64,000 nucleotides of DNA from Deltaproteobacteria bacterium (GTDB lineage: Bacteria; Myxococcota_A; Polyangia; Polyangiales; Houyiibacteriaceae): positions 78,014 through 142,013 of the forward strand of contig JAEPMI010000004.1 of NCBI GenBank assembly GCA_017644045.1, written 5' to 3'. Within the stretch, counting starts at the first letter, position 1; every line of letters starts with the position of its first letter. Positions 1 through 8,188 of the stretch are shown here, piece after piece. Position numbers and translations under genes: made by a program. The notes beneath the pieces are model-generated. The model was not told where the DNA came from and did no database searches. It saw only the letters and a list, made by a program, of their open reading frames with translations.

Positions 1-806
1 ACATGTACTCGCTCTTCCCGGTCGCGGACCTGAACCTGAGCGTCCGCTCTCGGCCGCTCCGATGGGGCTCGACGATCGGGGCCAACGGCAGCGGTTGGTC
101 CAGCCTGCTCAACCAGTGCATGGCCGAGCGCAACAGCGACGGCGTCGCCGCGGACACCTACTACTACTGCATCTTCGCGCCGGCCGACTCGTTCCGAAAC
201 TTCTGCTCGCGCGGTTGCGTCAGCGGCCTCGGCCCGGTGCCGAGCGCACGCGACAGCTACTCGCGTGCGTCGATCGGGCTCGGCTACCCGAGCTCCAACG
301 GCACCTTCGCCCACGAGGTCGGTCACTCGCTCGGTCGCCCGCACGCGCCCTGTGGCGGCGCCTCCGGGGCGGAAGCGGGCTACCCCTACAGCGGCGGTGG
401 TATCGGGTCGTGGGGCTACGACGTGCTCTCACGGGAGCTGAAGGACCCGAGCCGTCACTCGGACATCATGGGCTACTGCGACTCGCAGTGGATCAGCGAC
501 TACAACTACGAGAACATCTTCGAGCGCATCGCCACGGTGAAGGGCGCCTTCGCCATCAGCGCGCCGCCGCAGCCCTTCGCCACGATCGTGGTCGAGCCGG
601 ACGGCACGCTCGTCCCGGGTGCGGTGGTGGAGATGCCCTTCGCCCCGGACGGCGACGCGGTGACCGGCACCTGGAGCAGCGGCGTGATGAGCGACGGCGT
701 CTTCATGCCCGTCGACCACATCGACGGCGGCATCCTCTACCTGCCGCTGCCCGAAGGCTCGGTCACCTCGGTCACCGTGCCCGGCTTCGGGACGGTCAAC
801 TACTGA
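1..806 (+). CDS. Secreted metzincin-type zinc metalloprotease, 5'-partial
   Basis: The gene runs in from the left edge, so the N-terminus is unseen; an ATG at base 3 lies in frame but no signal peptide follows it. The visible 267 residues carry the zinc signature HEVGHSLGRPH (residues 104-114 counted from base 3), which fits HExxHxxGxxH, and a downstream IMG Met-turn at about residue 156. Together these define the metzincin clan. The Cys pairs before and after the motif suggest disulfides and hence export. The last ~80 residues look like a beta-sandwich domain. Substrate is not predictable. The 3' end overlaps the convergent TetR gene by 11 bp. Confidence 0.85.
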   Translation, partial: MYSLFPVADLNLSVRSRPLRWGSTIGANGSGWSSLLNQCMAERNSDGVAADTYYYCIFAPADSFRNFCSRGCVSGLGPVPSARDSYSRASIGLGYPSSNGTFAHEVGHSLGRPHAPCGGASGAEAGYPYSGGGIGSWGYDVLSRELKDPSRHSDIMGYCDSQWISDYNYENIFERIATVKGAFAISAPPQPFATIVVEPDGTLVPGAVVEMPFAPDGDAVTGTWSSGVMSDGVFMPVDHIDGGILYLPLPEGSVTSVTVPGFGTVNY

Positions 807-1425
807 GCTTCGGCGCCTCGCTCACCACGAAGTGAGCGAGGTCGCGGACGTGGTCGAGGAGCGCCGCGTCGACCTCCTCGTCGCTCGCGTGCGGCTCACC
901 GATGAGCTCACGGACGTCCTTGGGGCTCGCCGTGGCCAGGCGCGCGATGTGCGCCACGCCGGAGTGGAAGCGCAGCCGAACGCGCTGGATGTCGAGCCCG
1001 GTGCGCTCCGCGATGGGCTTGGTCCACCCGGCGATCAGCGCCTCCTGCACCCCGGGCATCATCGGCGCCGCGATGCCGCCGCCCTCGGCGATGCGCTTGA
1101 GGTTGTAGCGCAGGAGCGCCTGCCACTTCCGGCAGAGGCGGAGCCCCACCGCACCGGCGTCGGAGAGGATCTCGGCGACGGGTCGCTCCTCGGTCGCCAG
1201 GCGCGGGCGCCACTCCCCCTCGACACGCGCGAGCTCGCTGAAGAAGAGCTGGAGGCTCGCCTCCATCATCCCGTCGACGCCGTCGAAGTGATGGTTGATC
1301 AGGCTGACGCTGACGCCCGCGCGCCGAGCGACCTCGCGGCCGCTGAGCTGTGCCGGACCCCGCTCGCGCAGCACCTCGATCGCGGCCTGGATGATCTTCT
1401 CGCGGCTGTCGCTGCCTTCGGCCAT
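796..1425 (-). CDS. TetR/AcrR family transcriptional regulator
   Basis: A 209-residue protein of normal TetR length. Residues ~8-55 form the DNA-binding helix-turn-helix (REKIIQAAIEVLRERG then SGREVARRAGVSVSLINHHF). The remainder is an all-helical ligand and dimerisation domain without a recognisable ligand signature. The ATG at 1425 was chosen because the TetR fold begins there; the same frame stays open much further upstream but that extension is antisense to the next gene. The gene is divergent from the lipoprotein hydrolase at 1519, and a perfect inverted repeat lies between them, so self-regulation and control of that hydrolase are likely (inference). Its 3' end overlaps the metalloprotease gene. 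Confidence 0.9.
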   Translation of the reverse strand: MAEGSDSREKIIQAAIEVLRERGPAQLSGREVARRAGVSVSLINHHFDGVDGMMEASLQLFFSELARVEGEWRPRLATEERPVAEILSDAGAVGLRLCRKWQALLRYNLKRIAEGGGIAAPMMPGVQEALIAGWTKPIAERTGLDIQRVRLRFHSGVAHIARLATASPKDVRELIGEPHASDEEVDAALLDHVRDLAHFVVSEAPKLSS

Positions 1426-1476
1426 CGACGGGAGTCTAAACCCACCCGGCGATGCTTGCTCGGCTGATCCGAACGG

Positions 1477-1500
1477 TCGGCACTCGCCCGGCAGTGCCGA
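1477..1500. promoter_or_regulatory. Inverted repeat, candidate TetR operator
   Basis: Perfect 8-bp arms TCGGCACT and AGTGCCGA separated by 8 bases. It lies 19 bp ahead of the hydrolase start and 52 bp from the TetR start, in the only spacer between the divergent pair. Position and symmetry fit a TetR-type operator; binding is not shown. Confidence 0.45.
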
Positions 1501-1518
1501 TGACCCGACAATCGTGGC

Positions 1519-2793
1519 ATGGTCCGTTGGATGCGTCTGGCGCTCGCAGCGTGCCTTCTCCTGGTCGGGTGCCGCTTTCACGCGCTCGACGGGGAGGTCG
1601 CTCAGCTCCGAGCGCTGGGTCGGATCAGCGGCGAGGTCCACGTGGAGGGCGCCGGGGGTCCGATCACCGTCGCGCTCCTCCAGCTGCCGCTCCGCCCCTG
1701 GGATCCGGTCCGCCTGCTGGACACGGCCGTCCTCGAGCGCCCCGGACCGTTCCGGTTCGTCGTCGGCCGGGGCCGCTATCGGGTGGTGGCCTTTGAGGAC
1801 GCCAATCGCGACGACCGGGTCTCCGACGGCGAGCGTTCGGAAGCGACCGGGATCCTTCAGATCGGTCAGCGAGACTTTCGCGACGACGTCGAGCTGCGCA
1901 TCGTCGGCGTGACGGCTGTCCCCGTCATGAACGACCGAGTCGTCGACGACCGTCGCTACGTCGTGGGTGCGCTCGGCCGGCTGGACGAGACGCGCTTCTC
2001 GCCTCGCACCGGTGAGGAGAGCGCGTGGCGACCACTCGACATGATCGCGCGACACCGGCCCGGGCTCTACCACCTCGAGCGCTACGACCCGACCCGCATC
2101 CCGGTGATCTTCGTCCACGGCCTCGGCGGCTACGGACGGCAGTTCGAGAGTCTCATCGAGGGGCTCGATCGTGAACGCTTCCAACCGTGGCTCTTCATCT
2201 ATCCCTCGGGGCTCCGCGTGCAGCGCTCCGCCGAGCTCCTCCACGCCGTGATCCGGCAGACCCGCGTCGACCTCGGCACCGAACACCTCTGCGTCGTCGC
2301 CCACTCGGTCGGCGGCGTCGTGACCCGACGAGCGATGACCCTGCACCAGGCGGAGTACGACGAGCCGCTGATCCGTGGCCTGACCACGGTGGCCACGCCC
2401 TTCGGTGGGCTCGGCTCGGCGGCCGTTGGAGTCCGGATGGCGCCGGAGGTCGTGCCGGCGTGGTACGACCTCGTTCCGAACGAGGGCTTCATCCGCGCCC
2501 TCTTCGACGAGCCGCTTCCTTCACGGATGCCCAACACGCTCCTCTTCAGCTACCGCGAGGGTGCCGCCAGTGACGGTGTGGTCCCGATCCACAGCCAGCT
2601 CCGGGAAGCGGCCCAGGCCGAAGCCACGACCGTCCGAGGCGTCGAGGCGAGTCACACCGAGGTGCTCGACGCGCCGGTCACCCGGCGCTTCGTGCGGAGC
2701 TCGCTCGCCCGCTGTGCCGAGAACCGCCCACCGGGCCGGCCGGTGGTCCCGGTCGTCGATCACGAGAGCGCGCGACTCAGCAGCGCTCGCTGA
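1519..2793 (+). CDS. Lipoprotein alpha/beta hydrolase (lipase/esterase-like)
   Basis: The N-terminus is a lipoprotein signal ending LLLVGC, so Cys18 is the predicted lipidation site. Residues ~30-150 look like a beta-rich domain with an acidic DANRDDRVSDGE loop that could bind calcium. The alpha/beta hydrolase domain follows: oxyanion-hole strand VIFVHGLGG, nucleophile elbow AHSVGG with Ser263, an Asp in SDGVVPIHSQ and a late His in ASHTEV, giving a plausible Ser-Asp-His triad. Likely an envelope esterase or lipase with unknown substrate. Divergent from the TetR gene; its last 17 bp overlap the convergent Cys-rich lipoprotein gene. Confidence 0.85.
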   Translation: MVRWMRLALAACLLLVGCRFHALDGEVAQLRALGRISGEVHVEGAGGPITVALLQLPLRPWDPVRLLDTAVLERPGPFRFVVGRGRYRVVAFEDANRDDRVSDGERSEATGILQIGQRDFRDDVELRIVGVTAVPVMNDRVVDDRRYVVGALGRLDETRFSPRTGEESAWRPLDMIARHRPGLYHLERYDPTRIPVIFVHGLGGYGRQFESLIEGLDRERFQPWLFIYPSGLRVQRSAELLHAVIRQTRVDLGTEHLCVVAHSVGGVVTRRAMTLHQAEYDEPLIRGLTTVATPFGGLGSAAVGVRMAPEVVPAWYDLVPNEGFIRALFDEPLPSRMPNTLLFSYREGAASDGVVPIHSQLREAAQAEATTVRGVEASHTEVLDAPVTRRFVRSSLARCAENRPPGRPVVPVVDHESARLSSAR

Positions 2794-4810
2794 TCCCGCA
2801 GTCGATGTCCATCAGGTCCGTGACCGTCTCGTCGCAGCTGACCGAGCCTCCGTCGGGCACCCGCTCGCAGGGCGTGCACAGCGAGCCATCCGTACGAAGG
2901 TAGACGGCGTTGTCGTTCGAGGCGTCGTCGAAACAGGTGATGCTGATGGGCGCGCCGACGGGGCAAGTCTGCGAGCAGGACGTGCTCGGCGCCGCACACG
3001 TGGTCGCACCACCGGCGCAGCTGAAGCTGATGGTTCCGTCGGACTCGGCCATGACGGTGGTGGTGACCGTGCTGCACGAGCCCGAGGTACAGCTGCAGAG
3101 AGGGTTGCCGCACGTCGTGCAGGCGTTGCCGTTCTGGCTACCCCGCGTGCAGCCCTGCATCTGCGGCACGAACGCGGTGGTGCAGCTCCCGCTCGCGCAG
3201 GACTGGTCGGAGCACGTCCGGCTCTGTGTGCCGGAGGTGGTGCACTCGGATCCGAACGTGCAACTCCCCCAGCCCGGGCAGCTGAAGCCAGTGCCGCAGG
3301 TGTTGCCATCGGTGTCGCGCGCGCATGCCCGGCTCTCGCTCTCCACAGAGCTCTGACACACGCCGCTCTGGCACTGGTAGCTCACGATCGTGCGGGTCTC
3401 GTTCGGCGCGTCCTCGTCGCAGGTCGTCGAGTACGCGCAGCCGCTCCAAGCGCCGACGTCGTCGCTGTTGCACATCGTGCCGTTCGGCTCGGCGGCGTTG
3501 CTCGGACAGGCCGGCCCGCTTCCGTCGCAGCGCTCCGTCGCGTCGCAGCTCCCGGTCGACATGCGGCACACGTTCCCGCTGCGGAACCCGTCGTCGGGGC
3601 ACGTCGGGCTGCTCCCGGTGCAGGTCTCCTCCACGTCGCACATCCCGGCGGACGCGCGGCACACGGTTCCCGAGGGCGCGTTCCCGATGACCTGGCAGAC
3701 GGGAGTCGCGCCGGAGCAGTCGAGCTCACCGATGCCGCAAGCGTCGCCGGTGCTGCACGCGGCGCCCGGCACGCAGCCGGTCATGCAGTCCGTGGTGAGG
3801 CCATCGCAGAAGCCCGCGTCGCCTCCGGCGCTGCAGGACTCGCCGGCCGGGCGGAAGTCGTCCGCCGGACAGGTGGGCATGTCGCCGTTGCAGCTCTCCG
3901 CCAGGTCGCAGGGACCCGCGGACGCGCGACATTCGGTGCTCGCGCCGGCGAACACATCGTCGGGGCAGTCGGTCGAGGTCCCGTCGCACGTCTCCGGCGC
4001 GTCACACTCGCCATCGGCGGGTCGGCACACGGTCCCCGCGTCGGCCGGCCCATCCGGATCGCAGACCGGCTCTCCAGCCAGACATCGGGTCACGCCCTTC
4101 TCGCAGCCGCCGCGCTCACAGGGCGTGCCGTCGATGCAGCTCGGCATCCCGCCGTCTCCGTCGACCGGGATCGGGATGCAGCCCATGACCGGATCGCAGA
4201 AGAAGTCGTCCTCGCAGGTGGAGTCGTCACGCTCGACGAAGCAGACCGAGTCCGAGCACACCCGGGTCGCGCAGGCGGCCAGGGTGGGCCCGTCGCAGTC
4301 GGCGTCCGTGTCGCAGGTGGTGGTCTCGGGGCACGCCTCCGGGTTCGCCTCGCTGCATTCGGGCGTGACGCAGATGCCGGCCTCGCACTCGGTCGCCTCC
4401 GGTGCGTCGCCGGCGCCCGGGCAGGCGATGTCGCCACAGCTGCGCGCCAGGATCACGGTCACTGCCGTCGACGTCGAGAGCGCGAGCACCACGGTGCGAC
4501 TGGCGACCACCGTCCCGTCGCGCGCGCGGATCAGCGAGACCTCGAGCTGCTGGTTGCCACTCGTCAGTCCATCGAACTCCGCCACGCGGCGCCCTCGAAG
4601 AAAGGACTCGATCGCTTCCGGCGAGTTGATCGCGCCGGCTTCGACGGATCCGCCCGACTCGAGCTCCGTCCGGACGAGGTCGAACTCGATGCCTGGCGCG
4701 AAGTCGGTGCGAACGTCGACGGAAAGCTCGAGCCCACCGCCGCTGCCACCGCAGTGCACGAAGAAGAGCGTGGCGACCACGGCCAGCACGAAGGGGGAGC
4801 GCCGCAACAT
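2777..4810 (-). CDS. Large Cys-rich repeat lipoprotein
   Basis: A 677-residue protein starting with a signal peptide and a lipobox-like end FFVHC (Cys20). The His at -1 is atypical, so lipidation is less certain than for its neighbours. After a ~100-residue beta-like domain come about ten Cys-rich repeats of the kind CRASAGxCDxxExCxG...CPxD, resembling disintegrin-type or myxobacterial Cys-rich surface repeats. The C-terminal third has a different, less regular Cys spacing. Probably a disulfide-stabilised surface stalk or adhesin; no enzymatic motif is visible. It overlaps the convergent lipoprotein hydrolase by 17 bp. Confidence 0.8.
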   Translation of the reverse strand: MLRRSPFVLAVVATLFFVHCGGSGGGLELSVDVRTDFAPGIEFDLVRTELESGGSVEAGAINSPEAIESFLRGRRVAEFDGLTSGNQQLEVSLIRARDGTVVASRTVVLALSTSTAVTVILARSCGDIACPGAGDAPEATECEAGICVTPECSEANPEACPETTTCDTDADCDGPTLAACATRVCSDSVCFVERDDSTCEDDFFCDPVMGCIPIPVDGDGGMPSCIDGTPCERGGCEKGVTRCLAGEPVCDPDGPADAGTVCRPADGECDAPETCDGTSTDCPDDVFAGASTECRASAGPCDLAESCNGDMPTCPADDFRPAGESCSAGGDAGFCDGLTTDCMTGCVPGAACSTGDACGIGELDCSGATPVCQVIGNAPSGTVCRASAGMCDVEETCTGSSPTCPDDGFRSGNVCRMSTGSCDATERCDGSGPACPSNAAEPNGTMCNSDDVGAWSGCAYSTTCDEDAPNETRTIVSYQCQSGVCQSSVESESRACARDTDGNTCGTGFSCPGWGSCTFGSECTTSGTQSRTCSDQSCASGSCTTAFVPQMQGCTRGSQNGNACTTCGNPLCSCTSGSCSTVTTTVMAESDGTISFSCAGGATTCAAPSTSCSQTCPVGAPISITCFDDASNDNAVYLRTDGSLCTPCERVPDGGSVSCDETVTDLMDIDCGISERC

Positions 4811-4883
4811 TCGCCCACTCTCCGGGACCTCCGCGACGCGACGACGACACGTTCGTGACGAGCGCGCTGCAGTCGTGTGCCGT

Positions 4884-5600
4884 TCAGTCGCCCAGCGGAG
4901 GCATCTCGATCTCGGCGCGCTCGACCACCCGCCGCACGTAGCCCATCAGCGCCGCACTGCCGCGCACCCGGGAGCGGGCCGGTGTGGGCGAACGTCCCCA
5001 GGCGGTGTGCAGGAGCTGACCGACGACGGCGCAGTCGATCGTGCGCAGGTGCTCGCCGAGCAGGTAGGGTCCTTCCCCGAGCGCCTCCTCGATGACGTCC
5101 ATCGCGGCCACGGCCATGGCGTAGCAGCCGTCATCCGTGCACCCGTGCTTGGCGCACTTCTTCACCTGGGAGCGACGGATGAGCGGGACCAAGAGCCACG
5201 CGAGCCCCCAAGGCACCATCGCTCGAATGGCATGCTGCTGGTGCGCCCATCCGCCCGGCTCCACGAAGCGGCTGTAGAGGCAGGGGAAGTAGAGGTCGCG
5301 CTCGGCGAGCTCGCGAAGCCGTCCGGCTTCCTCTCGCTCCGAGTCGCCCAGGCCCTGGTCCAGCGCGGGCCGTCGCGACTCGAGGCGCTCGAGGATGGCC
5401 TCCGAGTCGGCGAGGGTCTGGCCCTCGATGCCGTCGAGAAAGGGGACCATGCCGTTGGGCGACTTCCGGGGGTCGCCCGGCTCGGTCGCGAACTCGTGGC
5501 CGGTGATCCGCAGGTAGAGCTCCACCTTCGTGCAGAAGGGGCTGACGCTCACCGGAAGGCCGAGCGCCGGCGGCAGCTGGTAGAGGGTCAACGCGCTCAT
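4884..5600 (-). CDS. Glutathione S-transferase-like protein (metaxin/FAX type)
   Basis: A 238-residue protein with an N-terminal thioredoxin-fold GST domain: SPFCTKVELYLRITG around Cys23, then the SPNGMVPFLDG cis-Pro region and an LADSEAI glutathione-contact segment. The C-terminal half is helical and ends with GPYLLGEHLRTIDCAVVGQL, typical of the Tom37/metaxin/failed-axon-connection branch. Members may bind glutathione or act as non-catalytic folds; the reaction is not predictable. It lies downstream of the RRM gene in the same direction but is separated from it by two hairpins, so it probably has its own promoter. Confidence 0.85.
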   Translation of the reverse strand: MSALTLYQLPPALGLPVSVSPFCTKVELYLRITGHEFATEPGDPRKSPNGMVPFLDGIEGQTLADSEAILERLESRRPALDQGLGDSEREEAGRLRELAERDLYFPCLYSRFVEPGGWAHQQHAIRAMVPWGLAWLLVPLIRRSQVKKCAKHGCTDDGCYAMAVAAMDVIEEALGEGPYLLGEHLRTIDCAVVGQLLHTAWGRSPTPARSRVRGSAALMGYVRRVVERAEIEMPPLGD

Positions 5601-5636
5601 CGGCGCAGCCTACGACGGTCAGGCGACGGAACGAAA

Positions 5637-5662
5637 CGAGGCGGACCCGAAGGCCCGCCTCG
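5637..5662 (-). terminator. Hairpin between RRM and GST-like genes
   Basis: An 8-bp stem (CGAGGCGG / CCGCCTCG) with a 10-base loop. It is the second of two hairpins following the leftward RRM gene. No T-tract follows, so termination is probable rather than certain. Confidence 0.4.
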
Positions 5663-5671
5663 CATCGGTTG

Positions 5672-5691
5672 GTCGGCGCCGAGGCGCCGAC
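5672..5691 (-). terminator. Strong hairpin after RRM gene
   Basis: A perfect 9-bp inverted repeat, GTCGGCGCC and GGCGCCGAC, with a two-base loop, starting 4 bp after the RRM stop codon. The position and very stable stem fit a transcript 3' end for the RNA-binding protein gene. Confidence 0.5.
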
Positions 5692-5695
5692 GATC

Positions 5696-6046
5696 TCACC
5701 AGCGGTCGTCGCGGTCGCGGTCACGACCGCCACGGCCACCGCGGCCACCGCCGCCGCCGCCGTAGCCACCGCCACCACCGCGGCCACCGCCGCGCGGGCT
5801 GCGCTCACGCGCTTCGTTCACGTTGACGCTGCGGCCGTCGATGTCCGCACCGTTCATCTCCTCCATGGCCCGATCCGCATCGGCGTCTTCCGCGAAGGTG
5901 ACGAACCCGAAGCCGCGGCTGCGGCCCGTGTCACGCTCGGTGATCACCTTGGCATCGGTCACCTCGCCGAACCGCTCGAAAGCGGCGCGGAGACCCTGGT
6001 CATCGGTTGCCCATGCAAGGCTGCCCACGAAAAGCTTCTTCGACAT
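5696..6046 (-). CDS. Glycine-rich RRM RNA-binding protein
   Basis: A 116-residue protein. Residues 1-80 form one RNA-recognition motif with RNP2 (LFVGSL) and RNP1 (RGFGFVTF), including the aromatic RNA-stacking residues. The rest is a Gly/Arg-rich tail with GGYGG and RGG-type repeats ending RDRDDRW. This layout matches the small bacterial/cyanobacterial Rbp and eukaryotic GRP family, often cold-induced. An AGAGAGAG purine run just ahead of the ATG serves as ribosome binding site. About 210 bp of non-coding DNA lies upstream, room for a regulated leader, which would suit cold-shock control (inference). Confidence 0.9.
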   Translation of the reverse strand: MSKKLFVGSLAWATDDQGLRAAFERFGEVTDAKVITERDTGRSRGFGFVTFAEDADADRAMEEMNGADIDGRSVNVNEARERSPRGGGRGGGGGYGGGGGGRGGRGGRDRDRDDRW

Positions 6047-6255
6047 ACTCTCTCTCTAACTCTTCACTCCGGCCCGGGCGTGAACGAACCAGCGGCTCCG
6101 ACAGAAGGTTTGAGCCGCTCGCACGATCGCAGCCGACATGACTGCGTGGCTCGTGAACGCCAGGATTCCCTGGTCCCTCCACGAGACCCCCTGCACGGGA
6201 CGTTCTGGCTTTTTGCGGCAAAGAACCGCGTATCGCAAGGTGAAACGGCCTCGCG

Positions 6256-7224
6256 TCAGACCACCAGGAGCACGGCTCCGAGGGAGGTGGCGGCGACCAC
6301 GACCCAGAGCAGAACCCCCTGCAGGAACGGCCTGACGCCGACCGCCCGGAGCGCCGGCCGGCTCAGGGAGGCCCCGACCAGGAAGAGCGAGACGACCATC
6401 AGGCGGCGGGCCACCTGCCCCACGGCCTCTCCGGCCGGCTGGAGGGCGGGAACCAGCGTCACCAGGACCGCCAGGCCCACGAACCCCGCGATGAACCAAG
6501 GGCGAGCCGCACGCGGAGCGTCCTCGTTCGCGGGCTGGGCCCGGCGCGCGCGCCAGGCCAGGATCACCGTGAGCGGAACGATCCAGAGGGCACGGGAGAG
6601 CTTCACCGTGGTCGCGATCTCGAGCGCCCGCTCTCCATGGGTCATGGCGGCGCCGACCACCGAGCTGGTGTCGTGAATGGCGATGGCCGACCAGAGACCG
6701 AACTGCTCGGCGTCCATTCGAAGGGCCGCACCGACGGCGGGGAACACCAGGAGCGCCACCGCGTTGAGCACGAAGACCGTGCCGAGGGCGGCCGTGATCT
6801 GGTGACCGCGGGCCCGAACGGTGGGGGCCACGGCAGCGATGGCCGACCCACCGCAAATGGCCGTGCCGGCGGACACCAGCAGCCCGGTGATGGGGTCCAC
6901 GCGGAAGACCTTCGCCAGCAGGAGCCCCAGCGCGAGACAGCCGAGAATGCTCGCGACCGCGAGCGAAGCGCCGAGCGCGCCCACGTCGAGGACATCCCGC
7001 AGGTCCAGGCTCGCGCCGAGACCGACCACCGAGAGCGCCAGGAGGCCCTTGGCCGCGTTCTGGATGCGCGCCTCGTCGCCGGCCAGGCCGCCGAGCGCGA
7101 TGACCGCGCCGAGGCCGAGGGCCGCCGCGGAGCCGACGGCGGGATGCACGCAGACCAACGCGCCGACCGGCACCGCGAGGGCGCCAGCGCGAATCCGGGG
7201 CAGGGTCAGGGTCGCGTCGCTCAC
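6256..7224 (-). CDS. yeiH: YeiH/UPF0324 family membrane transporter
   Basis: A 322-residue protein of about ten hydrophobic segments. The family signatures are present: TAICGGSAIAA and GLWSAIAIHDTSSVVGAA, plus ASLDLRDVL near the N-terminus. The family is annotated as putative sulfate or sulfonate exporters in the inner membrane; substrate is not firmly known. The start is a GTG without a clear ribosome binding site. It is divergent from a LysR regulator, the same arrangement as yeiH-yeiE in enterobacteria, which supports regulator-transporter pairing. Confidence 0.88.
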   Translation of the reverse strand: MSDATLTLPRIRAGALAVPVGALVCVHPAVGSAAALGLGAVIALGGLAGDEARIQNAAKGLLALSVVGLGASLDLRDVLDVGALGASLAVASILGCLALGLLLAKVFRVDPITGLLVSAGTAICGGSAIAAVAPTVRARGHQITAALGTVFVLNAVALLVFPAVGAALRMDAEQFGLWSAIAIHDTSSVVGAAMTHGERALEIATTVKLSRALWIVPLTVILAWRARRAQPANEDAPRAARPWFIAGFVGLAVLVTLVPALQPAGEAVGQVARRLMVVSLFLVGASLSRPALRAVGVRPFLQGVLLWVVVAATSLGAVLLVV

Positions 7225-7257
7225 GGGGAGGAGACTGCGGGAACACCATCGATTGGT

Positions 7258-7272
7258 CGAATCGCAAATTCG
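7258..7272. promoter_or_regulatory. Inverted repeat, candidate LysR operator
   Basis: Perfect CGAAT - five bases - ATTCG symmetry in the 69-bp spacer between the divergent YeiH and LysR genes. Spacing fits a half of a LysR-type binding region. Confidence 0.35.
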
Positions 7273-7280
7273 GATATGCC

Positions 7281-7295
7281 ATAATCAATTCTTAT
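7281..7295. promoter_or_regulatory. LysR-type T-N11-A box over the regulator start
   Basis: ATAATCAATTCTTAT has ATAA/TTAT dyad ends and contains T-N11-A, the general LysR-family box. It runs into the ATG at 7294, so a bound regulator would cover its own start. No purine-rich ribosome binding site precedes this ATG, so the message may be leaderless. Confidence 0.4.
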
Positions 7296-8181
7296 GACCA
7301 TCGCCGGCTTCGACTCGCGCCAGCTCGCCCTCTTCCGCACCGTCGTCGAGGCCGGGAGCCTGACGGCCGCCGCGCGGCGAGTGCACGTGTCGCAGCCGGC
7401 GGTGACCGCGGCGATCCAGAAACTCGAGGGCGCGCTCGGGGTCACGCTCCTCGAGCGCAGCGCCCGGGGGGTCACGCCGACCGACGCGGGGCGGAAGCTC
7501 CTGGGCCACGCCCGCGCGATCGACGCTCTGATGAGCGAGGCCGTGGCCGACGTCACGGAGCGCCACGAGCCGCTCGGTCCGCTCGTCATCGGTGCCTCGA
7601 CGACGATCGCGGCCGGGCTCTTGCCCACGCTCATCGCGCGCTTCCGCGAGCTCGAAGGCGACGTCGGCGTCCGCCTCGTGGTGGGCAACACCGGCGAGAT
7701 CCTCGACCAGGTGCGGAGCCGGGAGCTCCCGCTCGGGCTCGTCGAGGGGCCGTCGCGCGCGCCGCGCATTCGCCTCGAGCGCTTCGGTGACGACACGCTC
7801 CTGCCGGTCGTGGCCGCCAGTCGAGAGCGCCGCATCGCTCTCGAGTCGACGCCAGTGCTCTGGCGCGAGGTCGGTTCGGGCACCCGCGCCGTCGTCGAGA
7901 AGGCGCTCCGCCGACGCGGCCGGCGACCGCTACCGATGGACCTCGAGCTCGGGAGCACGGCGGCCATCCGCAGAGCGGTCGCGCTGGGACTCGGCCTCGG
8001 CTTCCTCTCCCGCTGGTCGATCGGCGACGCGCTCGACGCGGGCCGCGTCCGAGTCGCTCCCCTCCCCGACCTCGCCATCGAGCGCCGCTTCTCGTGGGCC
8101 AGCGCGAGTGGCGAGCTCACGGGGACGGCCGCCCGCTTTCGCGCCTTCGCGCAGCGCGAGCGACCGTCGCTCGGTCACTGA
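7294..8181 (+). CDS. LysR family transcriptional regulator
   Basis: A 295-residue LysR regulator of full length. Residues ~8-67 contain the winged helix-turn-helix (SLTAAARRVHVSQPAVTAAIQKLE, then GVTLLERSARGVTPTDAG). Residues ~92-290 form the periplasmic-binding-like effector domain (LVIGASTTIAAGLLP at its start). The divergent YeiH transporter points to a role like YeiE, sensing a sulfur-related or similar small anion; the ligand is inference. T-N11-A boxes lie between the two genes. Confidence 0.92.
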   Translation: MTIAGFDSRQLALFRTVVEAGSLTAAARRVHVSQPAVTAAIQKLEGALGVTLLERSARGVTPTDAGRKLLGHARAIDALMSEAVADVTERHEPLGPLVIGASTTIAAGLLPTLIARFRELEGDVGVRLVVGNTGEILDQVRSRELPLGLVEGPSRAPRIRLERFGDDTLLPVVAASRERRIALESTPVLWREVGSGTRAVVEKALRRRGRRPLPMDLELGSTAAIRRAVALGLGLGFLSRWSIGDALDAGRVRVAPLPDLAIERRFSWASASGELTGTAARFRAFAQRERPSLGH

Positions 8182-8188
8182 GCGGAAA

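Noticed and set aside
796..2346. 516-residue leftward protein
   Set aside because: Only the part below 1425 is TetR; the rest is antisense to the lipoprotein hydrolase and lacks domain pattern.
2405..4858. Long rightward reading frames opposite the Cys-rich lipoprotein
   Set aside because: Ala/Arg-rich shadow of the GC-rich leftward gene, no motif or signal.
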